The notes beneath the pieces are model-generated. The model was not told where the DNA came from and searched no databases. It saw only the letters and a program-made list of their open reading frames with translations. This document shows, piece after piece, positions 25,821 through 34,215 of a stretch of 64,000 nt of DNA (the stretch's first letter is position 1; each line of letters opens with the position of its first letter). The stretch is from Streptantibioticus rubrisoli (GTDB taxonomy: Bacteria > Actinomycetota > Actinomycetes > Streptomycetales > Streptomycetaceae). Made by a program: the position numbers and the translations under genes. The stretch is taken from positions 209,796 through 273,795 of the forward strand of contig NZ_JANFNH010000005.1 in assembly GCF_024436055.1 (NCBI RefSeq), read 5' to 3'.

Positions 25821-26324
25821 TCAGTGGTCCTTCTGCTTGTGGTGGTGATGGGCCGGGGACGGCGGGTGTTCGTGGCTGGCCTTGTGGGCGGCGACCCAGG
25901 AGGCGTTGTCCTGCCAGGCGTAGAGCTCCTTGCCCTTCAGGACGGCGTTGTACGTGCCGCCGCAGGTGGCCTGGGACTGGTGGTCGGTGCCCTTGGGGAA
26001 CCAGGACGCCTTCAGGTGGGCGCGGACGTGGGTGCCGCCCGGCTTGCAGCCGTGGGGGAGCTTGGGCTCGGGGAGGGTGGCCTTCAGTAGCCGGTCGCCG
26101 CCGGTCGTGGACATCCGGTAGTGGACGGAGGTCGCGGTGTCCGGCAGCCAGCGCGGCATCGAGGCGCGGTCCGACTTGGCCGCCCGGCCACTGTCGTACG
26201 AGGCCTGCTGCACATGCCGTCCCCTGAACCAGTCGACGGCGCCGGGGCCGCCGACGACCGCCAGGCTGCCGAGGCCGACGGCACCGATGGTGACGGCCGT
26301 TACAAGGCTCGCCTTGGGAGGCAT
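25821..26324 (-). CDS. Exported hypothetical protein with His-rich tail
   Basis: 167 residues from ATG 26324 (AAAGGA upstream). Residues 5-30 are hydrophobic (LVTAVTIGAVGLGSLAVV) and act as a signal or anchor. The mature part has two cysteines, GCKPGGTHVRAHLKASWFPKG and QATCGGTY, which could form a disulfide. It ends in a histidine/lysine-rich tail (AHHHHKQKDH) that could bind metal. It is not a family I recognise. It stands alone between tRNA-Leu and terD. Confidence 0.7.
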   Translation of the reverse strand: MPPKASLVTAVTIGAVGLGSLAVVGGPGAVDWFRGRHVQQASYDSGRAAKSDRASMPRWLPDTATSVHYRMSTTGGDRLLKATLPEPKLPHGCKPGGTHVRAHLKASWFPKGTDHQSQATCGGTYNAVLKGKELYAWQDNASWVAAHKASHEHPPSPAHHHHKQKDH

Positions 26325-26587
26325 GCGGGGTCCTTTCGCGGTCCACGGAAGCGTCTTGGTCACCTCCAGCCTTCCCGCTTCCTGACCGGAATGCGTCCAC
26401 CTGTGGTGCAAACGGGGTGTACGCCTTCTGGTTGACCGCGGGCCCGGCGTACCGCCGCAGGTCTGAGGAGATCACCTCCCGAAGGAGGGGTGGTGGCCGG
26501 GAACGCCTTGCCGGGCGCGCCCGTTGAGGCTACAGGGCAAAGCAGTCGTCAAGTGGCGTGGCCCGCGCCGGAATGCGCAGGAGATCC

Positions 26588-27163
26588 ATGGGCGTCAGCC
26601 TCAGCAAGGGCGGCAACATCTCGCTGACCAAGGAGGCCCCGGGCCTGGGCGCGGTCACCGTCGGACTGGGTTGGGACGTACGCACCACCACGGGCAGCGA
26701 CTTCGACCTCGATGCCAGCGCGCTGCTGCTGGACGCCACCGGGAAGGTGCCGTCCAACGGGCACTTCGTGTTCTTCAACAATCTCAAGAGCGTGGACGGT
26801 TCGGTCGAGCACGCCGGTGACAACCTCACCGGTGAGGGCGAGGGCGACGACGAGTCGGTCAGGGTGAACCTGTCGGCCGTCTCCCCCGAGATCGAGCGGA
26901 TCGTCTTCCCGGTCTCGATCTACGACGGCGAGGCGCGCGCCCAGAACTTCGGCCAGGTCCGCAACGCGTTCATCCGGGTGGTCAACCAGGCCGACGGCAG
27001 GGAGCTGGCCCGTTTCGACCTGACCGAGGACGCCTCGACCGAAACCGCCATGGTCTTCGGCGAGTTGTACCGGGTCGGCGCCGACTGGAAGTTCCGCGCC
27101 ATCGGCCAGGGCTACGCCTCCGGGCTCGCCGGAATAGCCAGCGACTACGGCGTCCAGCTGTAA
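26588..27163 (+). CDS. TerD family tellurite/stress protein
   Basis: 191 residues, ATG with CAGGAGATCC upstream. Begins MGVSLSKGGNISLTKEAPGL and carries the TerD calcium-binding signatures: GWDVRTTTGSDFDLDASALL, DNLTGEGEGDDESVRVNL and YDGEARAQNFGQVRNAFIRV. Acidic residues in these loops bind Ca2+. TerD-type proteins of Streptomyces affect development and oxidative or tellurite resistance. It is a single gene ended by a hairpin; no other ter genes lie nearby. Confidence 0.94.
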   Translation: MGVSLSKGGNISLTKEAPGLGAVTVGLGWDVRTTTGSDFDLDASALLLDATGKVPSNGHFVFFNNLKSVDGSVEHAGDNLTGEGEGDDESVRVNLSAVSPEIERIVFPVSIYDGEARAQNFGQVRNAFIRVVNQADGRELARFDLTEDASTETAMVFGELYRVGADWKFRAIGQGYASGLAGIASDYGVQL

Positions 27164-27183
27164 CCCGCGGAAAAACGTGAACG

Positions 27184-27217
27184 GGGTCGGCCGCCCCGCG
27201 ACGGGAACGGCCGACCC
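27184..27217. terminator. Hairpin between terD and azoreductase
   Basis: 10-bp perfect inverted repeat GGGTCGGCCG / CGGCCGACCC with a 14-base loop lies between the convergent terD and azoR stop codons. Confidence 0.65.
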
Positions 27218-27235
27218 GCGTTGTGTCCCGGCGGC

Positions 27236-27883
27236 TCAGGCGGCCAGGCGGCTGGCCAGCGCCTTGGCCTTGGTGGCCGCGTCCTCGTGCGCCTTGGCCT
27301 TGGACGCGTCGGCCAGCTCGATCAGGTCGGCCATCGCCGGGTTGGTACGGGCGAGCGTCAGCTCCGGCACGATGAACTCGACGTCGAGGCCGAGCCCGCC
27401 GCCCAGCACCTTCTCCAGGTAGGTCTGGACGAACTCGAAGCCCTCCCGCGGCGTGCCGGGCGCGTAGGAGCCGCCGCGGCTGGCCACCACGACCACCGGG
27501 GTTCCGGCGGCGGACGGCTTCTCGCCCGCGGTGCGGCCCATGATGATCACCTGGTCCAGCCAGGCCTTCAGGGTCGACGGAATCGTGAAGTTGTACATCG
27601 GCGCGCCGATGAGGATGGCGTCGGCCTCCTCCAGCTCGGCGGCGAGCTGGTCGCGCAGCACGAAGGCGGCGGACTGCTCGGCGGTGCGCTGGTCGGGCGC
27701 GGTGAAACCGGCGAGAGCGGCGTCCAGTTCCAGGTGCGGCAGCGGCTCGGCCGCCAGGTCGCGGTAGATGACCTTGCCGTCCGGGTGCTGGGCCTCCCAC
27801 TCCTTGCGGAAAGTGGCGGTGACGTCGCGGGATGCCGAGCCCTGCGGGTACAGGGACGAGTCAAGGTGCAGCAGGGTGGCCAT
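27236..27883 (-). CDS. azoR: FMN-dependent NADH-azoreductase
   Basis: 215 residues starting MATLLHLDSSLYPQGSASRD, the flavodoxin-like fold of AzoR with the FMN-phosphate loop SxxxxxSxS, then GAPMYNFTIPSTLKAWLDQV and VVVASRGGSY, typical of the family. It reduces quinones and azo compounds by two electrons using NAD(P)H, so it detoxifies quinone electrophiles. It is divergent from an HxlR-type regulator, the same pairing as azoR1/yodB in Bacillus. Confidence 0.93.
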   Translation of the reverse strand: MATLLHLDSSLYPQGSASRDVTATFRKEWEAQHPDGKVIYRDLAAEPLPHLELDAALAGFTAPDQRTAEQSAAFVLRDQLAAELEEADAILIGAPMYNFTIPSTLKAWLDQVIIMGRTAGEKPSAAGTPVVVVASRGGSYAPGTPREGFEFVQTYLEKVLGGGLGLDVEFIVPELTLARTNPAMADLIELADASKAKAHEDAATKAKALASRLAA

Positions 27884-27987
27884 GGGAGTGCCTCCAACAA
27901 GGATGTTGAAATCCGTACGTCCACTATAGATAGCACACCTACTTACTAAATTGCAGCCCCTAAGCTGGCGGGGGGTACGATGAGGCC
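27884..27987. promoter_or_regulatory. Divergent azoR / HxlR promoter and operator region
   Basis: 104 bases, unusually A/T-rich for this chromosome. On the plus strand TTGCAG (27951-27956) and TACGAT (27976-27981) fit a promoter. The -10 box ends 6 bases before the ATG at 27988, so the regulator mRNA is probably leaderless. The words TACTTACTAA (27940-27949) and CTATAGATAG (27924-27933) are candidate operator elements between the two promoters. Confidence 0.55.
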
Positions 27988-28347
27988 ATGGCGGTCTCCC
28001 GGGAATGCAGTGCGATCGACCAGGGCATCACGCGGGTGTTCACGCTGCTCGGCAAGCGGTGGACCGGCCTGATCATCGCCGTGCTGATGAGCAACGGCCG
28101 TTCGTACTTCGCTGAGCTGCGCCGGGCCATCCCCGGGATCAGCGAGCGGATGCTCTCGGACCGGCTGACCGAACTCGCCGGTGCCGGACTGCTGGTGCGC
28201 GAGGTGGACGAGGGCCCGCCGCTGCGGGTGAGCTACCAACTCACGCCCGCGGGCGACGCGTTGGCCCCCGCGATGAACGAACTCGCCGACTGGGCCGCCA
28301 AGCACATGCCGGAAGCCCCGCCCTGCCCCCGCGGCCCCGCCGCCTAA
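27988..28347 (+). CDS. HxlR (DUF24) family regulator, YodB-like
   Basis: 119 residues, a winged-helix protein of the HxlR family: IDQGITRVFTLLGKRWTGLI, LRRAIPGISERMLSDRL (recognition helix) and YQLTPAGDAL. Cys7 near the N terminus (SREC) matches the redox cysteine of YodB/HypR-type members, which are alkylated or disulfide-linked by quinones. There is no ribosome-binding site, in keeping with a leaderless mRNA. It probably represses the divergent azoreductase gene and itself. Confidence 0.92.
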   Translation: MAVSRECSAIDQGITRVFTLLGKRWTGLIIAVLMSNGRSYFAELRRAIPGISERMLSDRLTELAGAGLLVREVDEGPPLRVSYQLTPAGDALAPAMNELADWAAKHMPEAPPCPRGPAA

Positions 28348-28486
28348 CGGCTCTGGGGCCGCCCCGGGATGTCGCCCTGAAGGAGCGCGGGGCTGTGTTC
28401 ATGTGCGGCTCCGCCGCGTGGGCGCGACCAGCCACGACGATGCCGCAGCCGACCGACGGCAGATCGCCGCACTCCCAGCGGAGCGC

Positions 28487-28927
28487 CTAGCTTCGAGGGC
28501 GCGTCGAGGCGCGCCCGTAGCGGACCAGGTACTCCGCGAACCGCGCCAGATCCTGCTCTGACCAGTCGGCGAGGCGTTCCTGGAACGCCGCACGCCGACT
28601 GGCCGCCACCGAGGCGAGCGTCTCGTACCCCAGCGGTGTGGGATGCAGCACCTGGACCCGCTGGTCGTCCGGGTCGGGGCGGCGTTCCACGAAGCCCAGC
28701 TTCTCCAGCGCCGCCACCTGCCTGCTGACCGTGGACTTGTCCAGCATGTAGTGCGCCGCCAGATCGGTCGCCCGGCATCCCCGCTGGTCAGCGAGGTGTG
28801 CCAGCAGGGTGAAGGAGACCAGCGAGAGCTGGGGGTGCGTGCGCGCGGCCGTCGCCCGGGCGCGCCGCGCGAAGGCGGTCAGTTCGCGTTGGATCGTCTC
28901 GACGGATTGGTCCCGGCTGGACGGCAT
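28487..28927 (-). CDS. MarR family transcriptional regulator
   Basis: 146 residues from ATG 28927 (GAGAGGAG 7 bases upstream). Winged-helix MarR domain with recognition helix ADQRGCRATDLAAHYMLDKS, TVSRQVAALEKLGFVERR and the wing DPDDQRVQVLHPT. It is divergent from a membrane-protein gene; the gap of 82 bases contains a perfect palindrome. It probably represses both. Ligand unknown. Confidence 0.93.
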   Translation of the reverse strand: MPSSRDQSVETIQRELTAFARRARATAARTHPQLSLVSFTLLAHLADQRGCRATDLAAHYMLDKSTVSRQVAALEKLGFVERRPDPDDQRVQVLHPTPLGYETLASVAASRRAAFQERLADWSEQDLARFAEYLVRYGRASTRPRS

Positions 28928-28947
28928 GGTGGTTCTCCTCTCGGATG

Positions 28948-28962
28948 GTTGTATAGTACAAC
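28948..28962. promoter_or_regulatory. Probable MarR operator
   Basis: GTTGTATAGTACAAC is a perfect 6-bp inverted repeat with a 3-base spacer. It lies 20 bases upstream of the MarR start and 47 upstream of the divergent gene. A further half-site AGTTGTA begins at 28971. TATAGT inside it may be a -10 box, so binding would block transcription. Confidence 0.65.
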
Positions 28963-29009
28963 GTGACTGCAGTTGTAAAAGCCAACCAGCTTCCTCGGGA
29001 GGCCCGCCG

Positions 29010-30065
29010 ATGACCGGGAAGACACCGCCTGGCGCGATCCGCCATGTCCTCACCCACCTGCTCACCCCGCTGCTGATGTGCGTCGGCATGGGCCTCGGCT
29101 ACCTCGGCGCGTTCGGCGATCCGGCCCCGCACCATCTGCCGGTCGCCGTCGTCGGGCAGGCGCCCGCACGACTGGTGATGGCCCAGACCCTGCAGGACAG
29201 GGCGGGTGACGCGCTCGACGTGCGCACGGTGCCGTCCCGTGAGGACGCGGTGCGGCTGCTGAAGGACCGGCAGATCTACGGCGCGTACGTAACCGACCGC
29301 GCCGCACCGGAGCTGCTGGTCGCCTCGGCCGGATCGGACACCAACGCCACGGCCGCCGAGAAGGTCTTCACCCCCATCGCCGCCCGGCAGGGCGTGCCGC
29401 TGAACGTCACCGACGTGGTGCCGCCCGCACCGCACGACCCCACAGGGCAGGGGCTGTTCTTCCTGCTGGTCGCGGTGAGCATCGGCTCGTACGCCTCGGT
29501 CGCGGTGATCGGCGGGGCGGGCGCGGTGCTGCCGATGCGGACACGGGCGCTGCTGGCCGCCGGAATGTCGCTGGTGGTGAGCGCGGTGGGCGCGCTGTTC
29601 GCCGGTCCGGTCTTCCGCATCGTCGACCACGGGCTGCCGGGCGTGTGGGGGCTGATCTGGCTGTACTCGGCGGGGATCCTGCTGATCGGTACCGGTCTGC
29701 ACACCTTCCTCAGGCGGTGGACCACGCTGGGGGTGATGGTGCTGTTCGTCATGCTGAACTTCACCAGCTCGGGTGGCGTCTTCCGGCCCGAGCTGCAGAA
29801 CGGGTTCTTCGGTGCGCTGCACGCCTTCTGGAACGGAGCCGGGTTCATCGAGGGCGCCCGCGACCTGGTCTACTTCCGCAGCCACGGTCTGGGCGGCGGC
29901 GTCCTGGTCCTGGCCGTATGGCTGGCCGTGGGCGTGGTGGCGGTGACGGCGGCGGCCCTCACCGAACGCCGTCACGCGGCGGCCGAGGCCGTACCGGTGG
30001 CCCGGGCAGTCGAAAGGGAAGAAGCGGAGGAAGCGGAGGAAATGGAACAGGCCGTAGCGGTCTGA
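29010..30065 (+). CDS. ABC-2 / DUF3533-like membrane protein
   Basis: 351 residues, ATG with GGGAGG 7 bases upstream. One N-terminal span (LLTPLLMCVGMGLGYLGAFG), an external domain of about 130 residues that ends in DVVPPAPHDPTGQGLFFLLV, then five more spans and a cytoplasmic tail rich in Glu (REEAEEAEEMEQ). The layout (span, large loop, five spans) is that of ABC-2 type permeases and the YhgE/Pip and DUF3533 groups. No ATPase gene is adjacent. Control by the divergent MarR protein suggests efflux or envelope defence against a small molecule (inference). Confidence 0.75.
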   Translation: MTGKTPPGAIRHVLTHLLTPLLMCVGMGLGYLGAFGDPAPHHLPVAVVGQAPARLVMAQTLQDRAGDALDVRTVPSREDAVRLLKDRQIYGAYVTDRAAPELLVASAGSDTNATAAEKVFTPIAARQGVPLNVTDVVPPAPHDPTGQGLFFLLVAVSIGSYASVAVIGGAGAVLPMRTRALLAAGMSLVVSAVGALFAGPVFRIVDHGLPGVWGLIWLYSAGILLIGTGLHTFLRRWTTLGVMVLFVMLNFTSSGGVFRPELQNGFFGALHAFWNGAGFIEGARDLVYFRSHGLGGGVLVLAVWLAVGVVAVTAAALTERRHAAAEAVPVARAVEREEAEEAEEMEQAVAV

Positions 30066-30086
30066 GGGAGCCTAACGCCGCCCGAA

Positions 30087-32576
30087 CTACTCCTGGGGCA
30101 GCGGGAGTTCGAACCACACCACCTTTCCCACCGCCTTGCGGCTCGTCCCCCAGCGGTGGGAGAGATTGCTGACCAGGGCGAGCCCCCGCCCGTCCTCGTC
30201 GTCCTCGTCCGCGCGCCGCAACTGCGGCAGGTTGTGGTCGTCGTCGCTGACCTCGACCAGCAGTTTGCCCACCCGCATCAGCCGAAGCTGCACCTCATGG
30301 CTGGCCACCCGCAGCGCGTTGGTCACCAGCTCGCTCACCAACAACTCGGCCAGGTCGCCGAGTTGGCCGATCCCCCAGTCGGCGAGCTGCTTGCGGGTGA
30401 ACGCCCGCGCCGTACGCACCTGCGAGTGGTCGAGCCGCAGCCGCAGCTCGGCGACGTCCTGCGGCGGGATGCCCTCGAACCGCGCGACGAGCAGCGCCAC
30501 GTCGTCGCCGCGCTCCTCGTAGTGCACCTGGCTGAGGATCTGGTTGCAGACGTCCTCCGGTGTCTGCTGCGGTTCGATGACGTTGGCGCACAGCGCGGCC
30601 AGCCCGGCGTCTATACCCTGCCCGCGCACCTCGACCAGGCCGTCGGTGCACAGCACCAGCCAACTCCCGTCCGGCACCGGGATCTCCACCGTCTCGAACG
30701 GCACCCCGCCCACGCCGATGGGTGCGCCCTCGGGGATCCGCAGCGGTTCGCTGCGCCCGTCGTGCCGGGCCAGCACCGGCGGGATGTGGCCCGCGTTGGC
30801 CACCGACAGCGTGCGGTGGATCGGGTCGTAGACCGCGTAGACACAGGTGGCCAGATGGTCCGTGGTGCCGAGCCGGTGCGCCAGGTTGTCCAGGTGGCGC
30901 AGCAGTTGCGCGGGCGGCAGGTCGAGCGCGGCCATGGTCTGTACGGCGGTGCGGAACTGACCCATCACCGCGGCGCTCAGCAGGCCGTGCCCCATGACGT
31001 CGCCGACCACCAACGCGACCCGGCCGCCCGGGAGTTGGATGGCGTCGAACCAGTCGCCGCCGACCTGCGCCTGGCGGTCCCCCGGCCGGTAGTGGTGGGC
31101 GATCCGCACCCCGGGGATGCGCGGCGGACTGCTCGGCAGCATGCTGCGCTGCAAGGTGGCGGCGGCGCGCGACTCCAGCCGGTGCAGCCGCGCGTTGTCC
31201 AGGTGCACGGCGCCGCGCGCCGCGAACTCCACCGCGGTCGCGGCGTCCTTGACGTCGAACGGACGCCGGTCCGGATCCCGTACGAACCGCATCTGGCCCA
31301 GCACCACACCGCGCGCGACCAGCGGGGTGACCAGCACCGAGCGCCCGGCGAGCAGATCGCCGAGGGCCGGAGCGCCCAGGTCCGCGGCCACGTCCTCGGC
31401 CAGTGCCGGATCGACCACCGGGAGCAGCAGTGGCTCGGCCAGCCCGGTCGCCTGCCCGCCCGGCCCGGCGGGCAGCGTGAACAACTCGCCCTCGGGCACC
31501 ACGGAATCCCAGGACACACCGGAGCAGTCGCCGGACACCGCGAGCCTGCGCACGGTGACCGTCCGCTCCTTGCGCCCGGGTGACGAGCCGTCCCGCGGGG
31601 CGTCGGAGAAGAGGTGGTCGACGACGAGCACACTGGCGAAGTCGGCGAACCGCGGTACCGCGACCGCACACAACTCGGCTGCCGTGGTGTCGGGTTCGAG
31701 GGTGGTGCCGACCCGTGCGCCGGTCTCCCGGAGCAGTGCGAGCTGCTGGTCGAGCAGCCCGCCGGGCGCGGGCGGCGGAAAGCCCGGCGGCGGTACCGGG
31801 GTCAGGGGCGGTCTTCTGCGGGCGCTGTGCCGTGGCGCCGCGGGGAGTTCGGCGCGGCGCCGGGCGGGCACGGTGGTCTCACCACGGCGGCGTGGCGGCC
31901 GGACCGCCTCGTACGGGAGGACGGCAAGCGGTGCGCTGCCCTCGATCTGCAGTGCGGGGGCGCCGAGTTGGGCGATCCGCCGGGTGATCCGCTCCAGCCG
32001 CCCGGGGCTGACCCGGGGCAGTACGTCGGCGAGCCGCGTGATCAGCCGGGGCTCGGCGTCCGCGTCGGGCGCGTTGGGCGCGGAGCCGAACCGGGGGCTG
32101 AGCCGGACGCCGTCCGCCCCGGCCGCCGCGTCGAGCACGTACGGCAGCATGCGGTCGCCGATGGCCAGCCGCAGGGCGCCGGAGCGCAGCGGTTTGGCGT
32201 GCGCTGCCAGGACGAGCAGACCGCGGTCGGCCGGTTCGGCCATCCGGTACGACCACCACAGTGTGTCGCGCACCGCGCCGGAGTGGTCGGTCACCGGGAA
32301 CGCGCCGCACCAGCGCGGCCGGGTGAGGCCGTCCAGCAGCTCGACGGCGTCCCGCTCACCGGACGCGGGCGGCTCGGCGGGCGCGGGCAGCAGGCCCCTG
32401 GCACGGTGACCGAAGACAGCCTCCCAACGGTGGCCGAACAACTCCTCGGCGCCCCGGTTCCAGTAGGAGACGTCCCCGTCGGCGTCGACGCAGACCACGG
32501 CGAGCCGTAGCAGGGCGGCGATTCCGTCGGGCGGCGGACGTCTGTCGTGGGACTGCTCGCCGAGCGGCTTGATCAT
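30087..32576 (-). CDS. PAS-GAF-PP2C phosphatase with anti-sigma-like ATPase domain
   Basis: 829 residues from ATG 32576 (MIKPLGEQSHD); the frame stays open to 32693 but without a ribosome-binding site. Order: PAS (about 15-130, VVCVDADGDVSYWNRGAEEL), a middle region with Pro-rich linker, GAF (about 235-420), SpoIIE-type PP2C phosphatase (about 440-660; GDWFDA, GDVMGHG, CTDGLVEVRG, DDVALLVARF), and a C-terminal HATPase_c kinase-like domain (ELLVSELVTNALRV...DGRGLALV). This architecture combines a phosphatase and an RsbW-like kinase in one chain, typical of Streptomyces partner-switching control of sigma factors. No sigma gene is next to it. Confidence 0.92.
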   Translation of the reverse strand: MIKPLGEQSHDRRPPPDGIAALLRLAVVCVDADGDVSYWNRGAEELFGHRWEAVFGHRARGLLPAPAEPPASGERDAVELLDGLTRPRWCGAFPVTDHSGAVRDTLWWSYRMAEPADRGLLVLAAHAKPLRSGALRLAIGDRMLPYVLDAAAGADGVRLSPRFGSAPNAPDADAEPRLITRLADVLPRVSPGRLERITRRIAQLGAPALQIEGSAPLAVLPYEAVRPPRRRGETTVPARRRAELPAAPRHSARRRPPLTPVPPPGFPPPAPGGLLDQQLALLRETGARVGTTLEPDTTAAELCAVAVPRFADFASVLVVDHLFSDAPRDGSSPGRKERTVTVRRLAVSGDCSGVSWDSVVPEGELFTLPAGPGGQATGLAEPLLLPVVDPALAEDVAADLGAPALGDLLAGRSVLVTPLVARGVVLGQMRFVRDPDRRPFDVKDAATAVEFAARGAVHLDNARLHRLESRAAATLQRSMLPSSPPRIPGVRIAHHYRPGDRQAQVGGDWFDAIQLPGGRVALVVGDVMGHGLLSAAVMGQFRTAVQTMAALDLPPAQLLRHLDNLAHRLGTTDHLATCVYAVYDPIHRTLSVANAGHIPPVLARHDGRSEPLRIPEGAPIGVGGVPFETVEIPVPDGSWLVLCTDGLVEVRGQGIDAGLAALCANVIEPQQTPEDVCNQILSQVHYEERGDDVALLVARFEGIPPQDVAELRLRLDHSQVRTARAFTRKQLADWGIGQLGDLAELLVSELVTNALRVASHEVQLRLMRVGKLLVEVSDDDHNLPQLRRADEDDEDGRGLALVSNLSHRWGTSRKAVGKVVWFELPLPQE

Positions 32577-32876
32577 CTTGTCCAACGTCGTGCACCCGGG
32601 GTCGTGGCGGGAGGCGGCCGCAAGGAGCGGCGTCTGATGACAAGGCAAGCATGAAACGTCACAGGAGTTTGGGAAAATACCGAGTTTGGCCACCCGTGGT
32701 GGGAGGAAACGCTACGGCGCCCGACGGCATCGCTTCGCGGCCCGGCCGACGGTTCGCGGGCGCGGTCTGGCGACCCGGATGCCGCTGGGGGTGTGGCACC
32801 GCCGACCCGCGTCGTGCGGCCGCTCGGGCCGCTCGGGGAACGGTCGGCGCGCGGCTCCTCGTAGGCTGGGCGGGTG
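32577..32876. other. Divergent promoter gap
   Basis: 300 bases between the divergent phosphatase and J-domain-like genes. It should hold both promoters; I see no repeat, RNA or small gene in it. Confidence 0.4.
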
Positions 32877-33671
32877 ATGAACCCGGAGGGCGTACAGCCA
32901 GAGCAGCAGGGCGCGGAGGACCGTCTGGAGAAGGCGGTGCGGGCCGCGGAGCAGGCGCTGATCGAGTTCGAGATCGCGGTGGAGACCTTCCGGGTCGAGG
33001 TGGAGAACTTCTCCCGGCTGCACCACCAGCGGCTCGGCCCGATGTACACCCGGCTCGACGAGCTGGACGCGCTGATCGCCGAGGCGGTCGCCGCGCACAC
33101 CGGCGAGCGCGAGGACATCGCGCGGGCCTGGGAGGCCCGCGCCCTGGTGATGCCCATGCCGGGCATCGAGGAGCTGTTCGAGGGGCTGCTGGGCTCCGAC
33201 GGCGTACGGCCGGTGGACGACCCGCAGGCGCCGCGCCGGGTCCGGCCGGGCGAGGAGGCCCGCCGCCTCTACCGCGAGCTGGTCCGCCAGGCCCACCCTG
33301 ACCTGGCCCAGGACGAGGCGGAGCAGAAGCGGCGGGGCGACTTCATCGCCCGGGTGAACGAGGCCTACAGCTACGGGGACGAGGCCGCGCTGCGCGCCCT
33401 CGCCGAGGAGTGGGCGGCCGGGCCACCGGCGGAGCGGCCCGCACCCAGCAAGGCGGAGGAGCTGTACGCACGGCTTGAGTGGCTGGCGGAGCGCAAGGAG
33501 GCGCTCGCGGCGCTCGCCGCGGAACTGGGGTCCAGCGCGATCGGCCAGATGATGAAGATGGCCCCCGAGGACCCGGACGGGCTGCTCAACGAGATCGCCG
33601 AGCAACTGCTCGCCCAGGTCGCGGAGCGCGAGCGGCGCCTTGAGGAACTGCTGCGTCCGGCCGCCGACTGA
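32877..33671 (+). CDS. J-domain-like cytoplasmic protein
   Basis: 264 residues from ATG 32877; a GTG one codon earlier is possible. The first 85 residues are a coiled coil (RLEKAVRAAEQALIEFEIAV). Residues about 120-165 resemble a short DnaJ domain: ARRLYRELVRQAHPDLAQDE with the HPD motif, then FIARVNEAYSYGDEAALRAL. A second coiled coil ends the protein. The HPD motif suggests it can stimulate a DnaK-type chaperone. There is no Gly/Phe region and no zinc domain. It is followed 62 bases later by a rhodanese gene. Confidence 0.8.
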   Translation: MNPEGVQPEQQGAEDRLEKAVRAAEQALIEFEIAVETFRVEVENFSRLHHQRLGPMYTRLDELDALIAEAVAAHTGEREDIARAWEARALVMPMPGIEELFEGLLGSDGVRPVDDPQAPRRVRPGEEARRLYRELVRQAHPDLAQDEAEQKRRGDFIARVNEAYSYGDEAALRALAEEWAAGPPAERPAPSKAEELYARLEWLAERKEALAALAAELGSSAIGQMMKMAPEDPDGLLNEIAEQLLAQVAERERRLEELLRPAAD

Positions 33672-33733
33672 CGCGGTCCGACGAGATACGTTGGAGCGGG
33701 ACCGACCCCGAGGACCCCGAGAAAGGCTCACCC

Positions 33734-34066
33734 ATGAACTTCGCCCCGCTGCCCGCCGTGCAGGCCGCCGCCGTGCCGTCCGACGGGTTCCTGCTCGATG
33801 TCCGTGAGGATGACGAGTGGGCGGCCGGGCACGCCGAGCAGGCGGTGCACATTCCGATGAGCGAGCTGGTCGCCCGGATCGGCGAGGTGCCGGTGGACCG
33901 GCGGGTGCATGTGGTGTGCCGGGTCGGCGGGCGCTCCGCGCAGGTCGCCCAGTACCTCATCGCCCAGGGCCTGGACGCGGTCAACGTGGACGGCGGCATG
34001 CTGGCCTGGGAGCGGGCGGGCCGCCCCCTGACCACCGACCACGGCGGTCCCGCGGTGGTCGCCTGA
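33734..34066 (+). CDS. Single-domain rhodanese
   Basis: 110 residues, ATG with GAGAAAGG upstream. A single rhodanese domain: LDVREDDEWAAGHAEQAVHI, then the active-site loop CRVGGRS with catalytic cysteine, and GMLAWERAGRPL. It transfers sulfane sulfur, probably in cytoplasmic thiol chemistry. The short length fits GlpE-type stand-alone rhodaneses. Confidence 0.92.
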   Translation: MNFAPLPAVQAAAVPSDGFLLDVREDDEWAAGHAEQAVHIPMSELVARIGEVPVDRRVHVVCRVGGRSAQVAQYLIAQGLDAVNVDGGMLAWERAGRPLTTDHGGPAVVA

Positions 34067-34215
34067 CGGTGGTCGCCTGGGTGGTCCGGGCGGGCGCGGG
34101 CGGCTAGCGGCGTTGAACTTCCCGCACCGCGACGGCGCCCCGCGCAACGGCGGAGCCCGGCGGTCTCGAACCAGTCGCGAGTGGCGCGGAGCAGCGGCCA
34201 GACGCCGCCTCCCTC

